24,444 nucleotides of DNA from Clostridia bacterium. Lineage in GTDB: Bacteria; Bacillota_A; Clostridia; UMGS1883; HGM11501. Below are positions 1-5,864 of this stretch, in pieces. The stretch spans positions 1 to 24,444 of the forward strand of contig JAFXHP010000117.1 in the NCBI GenBank assembly GCA_017536285.1, read 5' to 3'. A model generated the notes under the pieces. The model was given only the letters and a program-made list of their open reading frames with translations. It was not told where the DNA came from and searched no databases. Positions within the stretch are counted from its first letter, which is position 1. Every line of letters begins with the position of its first letter. The position numbers and the translations under genes were made by a program.

Positions 1-58
1 GTAAGGCACCAGACTTTGACTCTGGCATTCGCTGGTTCGAGTCCAGCCAGCCCAGCCA
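1..58 (+). tRNA. tRNA-Gln(UUG), 3' part
   Basis: The window opens inside this tRNA. The anticodon stem CCAGA/TCTGG encloses the loop CTTTGAC, so the anticodon is TTG, which reads CAA. The T arm is GCTGG-TTCGAGT-CCAGC and the gene ends with an encoded CCA at 56-58. The 5' acceptor strand and most of the D arm lie outside the window. A tRNA-Lys follows after seven bases, so the two are probably cotranscribed. Confidence 0.9.
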
Positions 59-65
59 CTAATAT

Positions 66-141
66 GATCCATTAGCTCAGTTGGCCGAGCACTTGACTTT
101 TAATCAAGGTGTCCGGAGTTCGAATCTCCGATGGGTCACCA
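66..141 (+). tRNA. tRNA-Lys(UUU)
   Basis: The tRNA is complete. Acceptor strands GATCCAT (66-72) and ATGGGTC (131-137) pair with one G-T wobble. The anticodon stem CTTGA/TCAAG encloses CTTTTAA, giving anticodon TTT for lysine. The T arm is CGGAG-TTCGAAT-CTCCG and CCA is encoded at 139-141. A terminator hairpin begins at the next base. I looked for a copy of its 3' end elsewhere in the window, as an integration site would give, and found none. Confidence 0.95.
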
Positions 142-175
142 GAAAAAACGACTTGTTTCGACAAGTCGTTTTTTC
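142..175 (+). terminator. Rho-independent terminator of the tRNA operon
   Basis: A perfect 14-bp inverted repeat (142-155 with 162-175) with a 6-base loop starts directly after the CCA of tRNA-Lys. The right arm ends in a run of six T. The A run in the left arm makes it able to work in both directions. Confidence 0.85.
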
Positions 176-180
176 AGTTA

Positions 181-350
181 TATTTGCCTACGGCAAGTTA
201 TATTGCTACGCAGTGTTATTTGGCTTATGCCAAGTGATATTGTGCTTCGCACAGTTTAAGGGCAAATATAATATTACTGAAACCGAAGGTTTCAATATCA
301 CTTTTGATTTATCAAAAATATCACTCCAACGAAGTTGGAATATCACTAAA
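181..350. repeat. Array of short hairpins separated by a TATCAC/GTGATA-like spacer
   Basis: At least seven tiny palindromes follow one another, each with a 2-5 base loop. Examples are TTGCC-TAC-GGCAA (184-196), TTGGC-TTAT-GCCAA, TGTGC-TTC-GCACA, GAAACC-GAA-GGTTTC and CCAAC-GAA-GTTGG. In the left half they are separated by GTTATAT or GTGATAT, and in the right half by the complement ATATCAC. The whole array is therefore a loose inverted repeat in itself. The hairpin sequences differ from unit to unit while the spacer is kept. No convincing gene overlaps it. I know of similar ATATCACT-spaced hairpin arrays in Clostridia but of no assigned function. Confidence 0.75.
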
Positions 351-376
351 ACCCTTGCATCTAAATCATTCGGTTC

Positions 377-423
377 TTCCAAACAAAAAGAACTGTCCTT
401 TGGACAGTTCTTTTTGTTTGGAA
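377..423. terminator. Long perfect hairpin, possible bidirectional terminator
   Basis: A perfect 22-bp inverted repeat with a 3-base loop. The right arm contains the run CTTTTTG and the left arm its A-rich complement. It lies between the hairpin array and the gene-free stretch before the phosphoesterase gene. It could end transcription leaving the tRNA operon or act as part of the surrounding repeat cluster. Confidence 0.55.
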
Positions 424-694
424 ATTCTAATAGGAAATTCGAACGTGTCATAGGAAGTTTTTGTCCGCAAAGCGGAAAAAACGACGTAGATCGTCGGAGC
501 AAATAAACATGGGCTCCATTTTGCAAAGCAAATATACGCCAATAATATTGCTCCTCCTCTCCCCAAAAAGCCATTGGTTTTTCGGGAGCATAGGAGAAAA
601 TAACGTAGGGTTAGTGATTTTGCTTTGAGAAATCACTATACTCGAATCTTTGCTGCCGCAAAGTGCGACAGAGTTTTTTATGTATGAAAATTTA
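424..694. other. Gene-free stretch with more small hairpins
   Basis: I see no credible gene here. Several small palindromes are visible: TCCGC-AAA-GCGGA, CGACG-TAGAT-CGTCG near 481-495, TTTGC-AAA-GCAAA near 524-536, AGTGATTT with AAATCACT near 613-636, and CTTTGC-TGCC-GCAAAG. They look like further members of the repeat cluster that begins after the tRNA-Lys terminator. Confidence 0.5.
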
Positions 695-723
695 TTGATT
701 TTAATGATATTTTATGCTAAAAT
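695..723 (+). promoter_or_regulatory. SigA-type promoter of the phosphoesterase operon
   Basis: TTGATT (695-700) and TAAAAT (718-723) are separated by 17 bases. A start near 730 would give a short leader containing the AAGGAGG site in front of the ATG at 759. It would exclude the in-frame ATG at 714. Confidence 0.6.
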
Positions 724-758
724 GTTTTTATTATCATACTTTGCCCCAAGGAGGATAT

Positions 759-1472
759 ATGCTTTTTTTCAATTGCAAAATCCGAAAAATGGAGAATTTT
801 ATTAAAAAGGTAAAAAAAGGCCTGAAGCCGGACAGTGATGAGTGGAATGATTTTTCAACACTTTGCGAAGCGACGGCAGAAAAAGTCATTAGCCATCATT
901 ACGGACTTAAGCTTATAATTATATCGGATACTCACGGCGAGCTTGCTCTGGGAAATGGTTTTGACGAGTTTATATCCGGAGTGGAAGAGTATGACCTATG
1001 TATAATTCTGGGAGATATATACAGTTATGAACTTGAAAAAATTCTTGAGTATATCCTGCCTGAGAGAATAATTGCTCTTAGGGGAAATCATGACAGCTTT
1101 GATGTCTATGATAAATTCGGTATCAGAAATATAAACGGTAAAGTAGTAAATTATAACGGAATAAGATTTGCCGGAATAGAGGGTAGCTTTAAGTATAAAA
1201 ACGGAGAGTTTCCTGCCTACACTCAGGAGGAGAGTCTTATTATATCATCCTCTATGCCGGAAAAAGCAGATATTATGCTCAGCCATGACTGTATGTTTGA
1301 AAAAGAACAATATGATAAGGCACATCAGGGACTGGCGGGAATTACACATTATGTATATAAAAACGGTGTTAGATGGCATATTCACGGTCATATACATAAG
1401 TCCTATAAGAAATGTTATTCCAACGGCACTTTAGAAAAAAGTGTATATGGCTGTGAGTATCTTGAAGTATAA
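759..1472 (+). CDS. Metallophosphoesterase (calcineurin-like)
   Basis: A 237-residue cytoplasmic phosphoesterase of the calcineurin-like superfamily, which uses a two-metal centre. The metal-binding blocks are all present in order: D57-x-H59 in SDTHG, G85-D86 in LGDIY, GNHD at 109-112, H176 in LSHD, and the closing GHIH at 210-213. The N-terminal 50 residues before the first block have no recognisable motif. I chose the ATG at 759 because AAGGAGG lies just upstream. The in-frame ATG at 714 falls in the promoter and would translate the ribosome binding site. The natural substrate cannot be told from sequence. It is the first gene of a three-gene operon with tight spacing (14 and 10 bases). Confidence 0.85.
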   Translation: MLFFNCKIRKMENFIKKVKKGLKPDSDEWNDFSTLCEATAEKVISHHYGLKLIIISDTHGELALGNGFDEFISGVEEYDLCIILGDIYSYELEKILEYILPERIIALRGNHDSFDVYDKFGIRNINGKVVNYNGIRFAGIEGSFKYKNGEFPAYTQEESLIISSSMPEKADIMLSHDCMFEKEQYDKAHQGLAGITHYVYKNGVRWHIHGHIHKSYKKCYSNGTLEKSVYGCEYLEV

Positions 1473-1486
1473 AAAACGGAGGACGT

Positions 1487-2158
1487 ATGAAGAATAAAGT
1501 TTTCGTAATAAGCTCACTGGTGGTGCTTTTTTGCATTATCATGGCAATAGTTGACGGAGTGTTGAAAGCTGATTATTTTGCCAAATCGGCCATAAAACTG
1601 GTGTTGTTTTTAGGGTTTCCTGCAATTTATACACTCTTTAACAAGGAAATTTCTCTAAAGCCTTTATTTATTCTTAAAGGAAAGGGAATTCTTTCGGCTG
1701 TTCTGATTGGAATCGGGGTTTATGCGGTTATTTTAGGAGGATATATACTTCTTAAAGATGTGTTTGATTTTGGCAACATTACAGGAGCACTTACAAAAAA
1801 TATCGGAGTTAACGGAACGAACTTTATCTATGTTTCAATTTACATTTCTTTTATAAATTCTTTACTTGAGGAGTTTTTCTTCCGTGGTTTTGCTTTTTTG
1901 ACACTTAAAAATATATCTTCAAGGAAGTTTGCTTATATCTTCAGTGCAGGTGTTTTTGCACTTTATCATGTGGCGATGATGATAGGTTGGTTTTCTGCCC
2001 CTGTTTTTATAATTGTTATGGCAGGACTTTTTGCCGGAGGACTTATCTTCAATTATTTTAATGAAAAAAGCGGAACGGTATATCCTTCGTGGCTGATACA
2101 TATGTGTGCCAATTTTGCCATAAACACCGTGGGATTTATTCTTTTCGGAATTATATAA
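1487..2158 (+). CDS. CPBP family intramembrane metalloprotease
   Basis: A 223-residue, strongly hydrophobic membrane protein with about six to seven predicted helices. It carries the three motifs of the CPBP/Abi (CAAX protease-like) family: EEFFFR at 128-133 (E128, E129, R133), a conserved histidine at 161 in FALYH, and HMCAN at 205-209 (H205, N209). In this family these residues form a glutamate/histidine active site inside the membrane. Bacterial members are linked to bacteriocin immunity, peptide maturation or signalling, and none of these can be assigned here. It is preceded by GGAGG and lies 14 bases after the phosphoesterase gene. Confidence 0.88.
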   Translation: MKNKVFVISSLVVLFCIIMAIVDGVLKADYFAKSAIKLVLFLGFPAIYTLFNKEISLKPLFILKGKGILSAVLIGIGVYAVILGGYILLKDVFDFGNITGALTKNIGVNGTNFIYVSIYISFINSLLEEFFFRGFAFLTLKNISSRKFAYIFSAGVFALYHVAMMIGWFSAPVFIIVMAGLFAGGLIFNYFNEKSGTVYPSWLIHMCANFAINTVGFILFGII

Positions 2159-2168
2159 GGAGATTATT

Positions 2169-2675
2169 ATGGACATTAAAATGTTTTATTCCCATTTATA
2201 TTCATTGCTTGATGAGGTTACGCCACTCAGGGGTGACTGTGGCAGACTGTGCAACGGTGCCTGCTGCAAGGGAGAAGATGCAGGAATGTATCTTTTTCCC
2301 CACGAGGAAGTAATGTATCAGGGAAATGAAAAATGGATGGAAATTTTTGATAGTGATATTGATTTAAGGGGAGAGAACATAAAAATTCTTGTTTGTAAGG
2401 GCAAATGCGACAGGAAAAAACGCCCCTTGTCCTGCAGGATTTTTCCGCTTTTCATTGGTGATGACGGAAAAGTTACTGTGGATAAAAGGGCAAATGCAAT
2501 GTGTCCTTTGGTACAGAGCAAAATTGCTCTTTCAGAGTATAATCCGGAATTTGTGACCAATGTTGAAAAGGTATTTAAGAGGCTTTCCAAGATTAAGATA
2601 ACAAAAGAATTCATTGAACTGAATAAAGAAATTATAAGAGAATATGAAAAAATGGAAAAAATGTTCGGAAAATAA
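2169..2675 (+). CDS. YkgJ-type cysteine-cluster protein
   Basis: A 168-residue soluble protein with a cysteine pattern typical of the YkgJ family of zinc- or iron-chelating domain proteins: C24, C28, C32 and C33 in the N-terminal block, then C76, C80 and C89, and a further cysteine before PLVQ. The family is presumed to bind a metal ion or iron-sulfur cluster through these residues, and its biological role is unknown. The C-terminal half is a charged helical region. The start has AAGGAG at the usual distance. It closes the operon, and its stop codon runs into the terminator hairpin. Confidence 0.75.
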   Translation: MDIKMFYSHLYSLLDEVTPLRGDCGRLCNGACCKGEDAGMYLFPHEEVMYQGNEKWMEIFDSDIDLRGENIKILVCKGKCDRKKRPLSCRIFPLFIGDDGKVTVDKRANAMCPLVQSKIALSEYNPEFVTNVEKVFKRLSKIKITKEFIELNKEIIREYEKMEKMFGK

Positions 2676-2701
2676 AAAACGGTGCATTGCACCGTTTTTT
2701 T
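2674..2701. terminator. Bidirectional Rho-independent terminator
   Basis: CGGTGC (2680-2685), loop ATT, GCACCG (2689-2694), flanked by six A on the left and six T on the right. It ends the plus-strand operon at 2675. Read on the other strand, it ends the minus-strand operon whose last stop codon is at 2705. Confidence 0.9.
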
Positions 2702-2704
2702 ATT

Positions 2705-3919
2705 TTAGATCAGAACATATGAACCCTCATCAAGAAAGTATGAAAGCCGATAGAGAACGGTTGAAGCCTCGGCTCTTGTGAGGTTGTCCTTCGGATGAAA
2801 ATATCCTTCGGTATCACCCTGGACTAAAAGTGCATTAAAAGCGTTGTATACGGAAGTTTTATAACGCTCTTCAACTTCATCGTAATCTTTTACACGTGTA
2901 ATATCGTAGCCTTCCGGTGCTTTCATTCTTAGACTTAATGCTTTATAGGCTATCGATGCCATTTCCTGGCGGGAAATGGGAATATCTCCGCTTAAATCTT
3001 TATCCTCTTTGAGAATAAGGCTGTTCTGCAAAGCTACATTGTAACTATCTTGCCACCAGGGATCGCCATCGTTTGCAGTGTAGTCGTTTTCCGGATACAG
3101 GATTCTCATTATTACGGTAATAAACTCCCCTCGGGTAATGGCTGCATTAGGGCAGAATGTTCCAACGCCATTTACAGGGACAGTTTTGCCGTTGACGAAA
3201 CCCCGCCCGGCCATTACCATAACATACTTATAAAACCAGTCTGATTCTGAAACATCTGAAAAGGTTATATCAGAATCTGAGATAATATCTTCATCGCTTT
3301 TGAGGAGTGGATGATTAATGATATCATTATAAAGTTCTTCTATGCGTTCGCCTAGTTCGCCTTCACCACGAATGGCATAAACCCCTCTGGCGGCATTCAA
3401 AAAATAGCTTTTATCTGTTGCATCGGAGTTTTTGATACATCCTGAAACGAGGCTTTTTTCCAGGAGAGATATTATTTCAAGTCGTTCTGCATCAGTAAGA
3501 ACTTTTTTATCCGGTATTTGCTCTACTCCATTCACGGTCATGCCACCTCCCACACTTGTAAAGGTGGTATAACCGGATAGTTTCCAGGCAATAGATGACA
3601 GAGTACTTTCCTCAGCTTCTATGCGCTCTATTTCAATTAGCATGGATTGGTATCCGTCAAAGTAGACATCGGAGTCTCCGAAGATTGCATCGTTAATGGC
3701 CTTTGCCTCTGCAAATATCTCTTTTTTCTCATCATTGGTTTCTGCGTTGTTGAAGCGTACAACCAAGTTGTTGAATTCTTCCATCGCTTCCATTATATTC
3801 ATGGTGCCGGATTCGGTTTTTTCTTTGACGGGAGTATCGTTAATGTCACTGCAAAAAGTGTAAATAACAGAGAAATGCATCATAAGGCATAATATAAGCG
3901 CAGTTAATCGTTTTTGCAT
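2705..3919 (-). CDS. Secreted protein with three SLH domains
   Basis: A 404-residue exported protein. Residues 1-24 form a signal peptide (basic start MQKR, hydrophobic core, likely cut near residue 24). Residues 30-215 are a helical, charged region with no family I recognise. Three S-layer homology repeats follow at about 219-276, 285-330 and 343-395, each with the usual aromatic W/Y-Y core and an I-T-R/S-R-x-E element (ITRGEF, ISRQEM, LTRAEA). SLH domains normally anchor proteins to pyruvylated wall polymers, so this should sit on the cell surface. GGAGG precedes the ATG. It is 45 bases downstream of the glycosidase gene and probably in its operon. Confidence 0.82.
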   Translation of the reverse strand: MQKRLTALILCLMMHFSVIYTFCSDINDTPVKEKTESGTMNIMEAMEEFNNLVVRFNNAETNDEKKEIFAEAKAINDAIFGDSDVYFDGYQSMLIEIERIEAEESTLSSIAWKLSGYTTFTSVGGGMTVNGVEQIPDKKVLTDAERLEIISLLEKSLVSGCIKNSDATDKSYFLNAARGVYAIRGEGELGERIEELYNDIINHPLLKSDEDIISDSDITFSDVSESDWFYKYVMVMAGRGFVNGKTVPVNGVGTFCPNAAITRGEFITVIMRILYPENDYTANDGDPWWQDSYNVALQNSLILKEDKDLSGDIPISRQEMASIAYKALSLRMKAPEGYDITRVKDYDEVEERYKTSVYNAFNALLVQGDTEGYFHPKDNLTRAEASTVLYRLSYFLDEGSYVLI

Positions 3920-3964
3920 TATTGTTTCCTCCGGAAAAATATAATTTGTGCCGTATAAGATTGA

Positions 3965-4954
3965 TTATCTGAACAGGAATTTATAGCAGTTTAATATTTC
4001 AGGCATTCCGACCTTATACCAGGAGTCGGTGTCTTCAAGAGGCAAATCTAAAAGAGCGTTCATTATGTAGCTTCCCGGGGTCCAGGTGGTTTCCATAATG
4101 CCTAAGATATGTCCCTTATCGTGCTCCTTTGCATAGTCAAGGAAAAGCTTGGCATTATCCGCATTGTTGAAGGGGCATAGATAAATCTTGAATCCCTTTT
4201 GGGCAAAAATGTCAACAGAAGGGAATGATGCCCAGTTATGATAGTGCCAGTCTGTTATGATGATGTCCTTTGAAACTTTATCAAGTGCTGTCCATGTTCC
4301 GTTCTGACTGGCATCCCATGGACCGTGACAACATTCGTAGCTGTTTAAGAGGCGATCTCCCCACATCATGGTGGTGATTCCGCGTTTTTTCAAATGCTCT
4401 GCCAATTTATTTACCCAATTGGCAAAAATTTCACCCGGGTCTTTATCTCTGCAGCGAGGGCAGCTTCCGATCTCGAAAACTTCATCCATGCCTATGTGGA
4501 ACATATTGCACGAGAATGCATCTGCCACTTCGTCCATAAGATCCGTTACAATTTTTAATGCATCCGGATGGTTTGGACATATGCTTCTGCAATATTCAAC
4601 TTTTTCAAGGTCGGGAGTTTCGTCAAGCTCCGGATGTGCTCTCAAAAGTCCATCAAGGCAGTCATCTTTAAACTGATTATCCTGATGACCTAAAAGGTTC
4701 ATATCGGGAACAAGATTTATGTTATGCTTTTTGCAGACACCAACCATTTTTTTAACGTCTGAGGAAGATAGCGGATAGTCCCCTCTGCATTCGGGATGGG
4801 ATATAAACATGTAATTATAGCGGATAATCATTACGACGGTGTCAATTTTATCCGGAACAAGCACCTTTTCAACAAAAGAGGAAAACTTGTCAACCTCATC
4901 GGGGTGGGGAGCAAACATGCAAAGTGCCCGTGATTTCCAGGGATAGTTAGCCAA
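3965..4954 (-). CDS. Glycoside hydrolase family 20-like protein
   Basis: A 329-residue protein matching the catalytic (beta/alpha) barrel of family 20 hexosaminidases. H153-x-G-M-D157-E158 in HIGMDEV fits the catalytic Asp-Glu pair of GH20, where the glutamate is the acid/base and the aspartate orients the substrate N-acetyl group. MWGDRL and the late WT motif (ETTWTPGS) are also barrel-like. No signal peptide and no N-terminal GH20b domain are seen, so it is probably cytoplasmic and acts on imported or internal N-acetylhexosamine sugars. The cluster C-x2-C in GSCPRC just after the active site is unusual. It starts 12 bases after the repressor stop codon, so the two are cotranscribed. Confidence 0.8.
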   Translation of the reverse strand: MANYPWKSRALCMFAPHPDEVDKFSSFVEKVLVPDKIDTVVMIIRYNYMFISHPECRGDYPLSSSDVKKMVGVCKKHNINLVPDMNLLGHQDNQFKDDCLDGLLRAHPELDETPDLEKVEYCRSICPNHPDALKIVTDLMDEVADAFSCNMFHIGMDEVFEIGSCPRCRDKDPGEIFANWVNKLAEHLKKRGITTMMWGDRLLNSYECCHGPWDASQNGTWTALDKVSKDIIITDWHYHNWASFPSVDIFAQKGFKIYLCPFNNADNAKLFLDYAKEHDKGHILGIMETTWTPGSYIMNALLDLPLEDTDSWYKVGMPEILNCYKFLFR

Positions 4955-4966
4955 AGGGATCGCTCC

Positions 4967-5593
4967 TTATATCATGCTCTGGAATGCTACAGCTTTACCG
5001 AGGATTCTTACACCCTGAAGCTCCATTCCGACATATACAAAGGGAGCGTATTTGGGATTTTCGGGGCTAAGTACCAGCTTGCTGTCTTCGGGATAAAAAT
5101 AAACTCTTTTAAGTGTTGCTTCATTGTCTATTATTACCGCAGCGATTTCTCCGTTTTCAACGGAAGGCTGTTTGCGGATAAATACTATATCCCCATCATT
5201 GATTCTGGCGTTTATCATGGAGTCGCCCTGCACCTTTAAACAAAAATCTGCATGAATTCCTGCACCTGTTTCCACAAAGGATTCATGATCTTCTTCTGCA
5301 AAGATAGGCTCGCCTGCGGCTATTTTACCAAGCAGCGGGATTTTTTTTGTTTCAAATGAAAACACATTGGGAATATTAGCTTCTGAAGCGGAATCGCTCC
5401 ATCCGGTTATATAGGTTGTTGTAGTGTCAAGAACCTTTGCAAGTATTTCCAGCTTATCGAGAGGAATGTTGGTAACTATTCCTTTTTCATACTTATATAT
5501 TGTCTGAACTGCAACGTTTAATCTCTTGGCTACGTCTTCCTGTGTCATTTTTTTAGCTTTACGCAAATAATAAATTCTTTCGCCCATTGTCAT
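4967..5593 (-). CDS. LexA/CI-like repressor (XRE helix-turn-helix plus S24 peptidase)
   Basis: A 208-residue phage-type repressor. Residues 5-60 form an XRE helix-turn-helix (MTQEDVAKRLNVAVQTIYKYE). Residues 84-200 form an S24 autoprotease domain, with the probable cleavage site A93-G94 (IAAGEP), nucleophile S125 in GDSM and general base K162 in ATLKR. The Ser-Lys spacing of 37 equals that of LexA. Proteins of this type cut themselves when bound to RecA filaments, so DNA damage should relieve repression. It is divergent from the virion operon and is the obvious candidate to control it. The start has GAGGTGA nine bases upstream. It could also be a host-type regulator, but the context argues for a prophage repressor. 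Confidence 0.88.
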   Translation of the reverse strand: MTMGERIYYLRKAKKMTQEDVAKRLNVAVQTIYKYEKGIVTNIPLDKLEILAKVLDTTTTYITGWSDSASEANIPNVFSFETKKIPLLGKIAAGEPIFAEEDHESFVETGAGIHADFCLKVQGDSMINARINDGDIVFIRKQPSVENGEIAAVIIDNEATLKRVYFYPEDSKLVLSPENPKYAPFVYVGMELQGVRILGKAVAFQSMI

Positions 5594-5609
5594 TTTTAAT
5601 CACCTCAAG

Positions 5610-5642
5610 TGTTATTTTAACATTAAAAGATTGGAAAGTCAA
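5610..5642 (-). promoter_or_regulatory. Repressor promoter with overlapping palindrome
   Basis: On the minus strand TTGACT (5642-5637) and TAAAAT (5619-5614) are 17 bases apart, a good SigA promoter for the repressor gene. A perfect palindrome, TGTTA-TTT-TAACA (5610-5622), covers the -10 box and would be a natural autoregulatory operator. The operator role is inferred. Confidence 0.6.
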
Positions 5643-5683
5643 GAGGATTTTGAAAATATTTGACTCAAAAGTAAAAAAATAAC

Positions 5684-5712
5684 TTGACAAGCGTTAAAAA
5701 GTGTGGTATAAT
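5684..5712 (+). promoter_or_regulatory. Consensus promoter of the virion operon
   Basis: TTGACA (5684-5689), a 17-base spacer and TATAAT (5707-5712) match the SigA consensus exactly. The near-palindrome CTTGACAAG covers the -35 box, and the string AAATAAC followed by CTTGA or TTGA also occurs at the repressor promoter. Both could be repressor half-sites. So strong a promoter would need tight repression, which fits the adjacent S24 repressor. Confidence 0.8.
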
Positions 5713-5864
5713 ATTATTGTGCCGGATAGAAAAAGAATTTAATACCGTATCATGTCTGTTATAAACACAGCTTTGGTAACGGTCTAATTTTTTTCGCCTA
5801 AAAATAACTATATAAGTTAACCAAGGGTAAAAAGTAAACGTAAAAGTTAAAGGAGGAAGGTGTA
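5713..5864 (+). promoter_or_regulatory. Leader of the virion operon
   Basis: About 150 bases lie between the promoter and the first virion gene. ACCGT and ACGGT near 5743-5785 could pair around a smaller CTGT/ACAG stem, and they are followed by CTAATTTTTTT. This is a weak candidate for an attenuator. The leader ends with AAAGGAGGAAGG before the ATG at 5865. No open frame of note is present. Confidence 0.35.

Noticed and set aside
66..141. tRNA-Lys as the prophage integration site
   Set aside because: Host-type genes lie between it and the repressor, and I found no repeat of its 3' end in the window.
181..350. CRISPR array
   Set aside because: The constant part is only about 7 bases and the variable parts are small palindromes of unequal length, unlike repeats and spacers. 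No cas gene is visible.
81..506. Open frame of 141 codons and the opposing frames at 206-636
   Set aside because: They run through the tRNA-Lys gene, its terminator and the hairpin array, and have no ribosome binding site or family resemblance.
714..758. Earlier start of the phosphoesterase at 714
   Set aside because: The ATG overlaps the -10 region, and the extra codons would translate the AAGGAGG site that serves the ATG at 759.
5713..5864. Riboswitch in the virion leader
   Set aside because: Only one weak stem can be drawn and no known aptamer pattern is recognisable.
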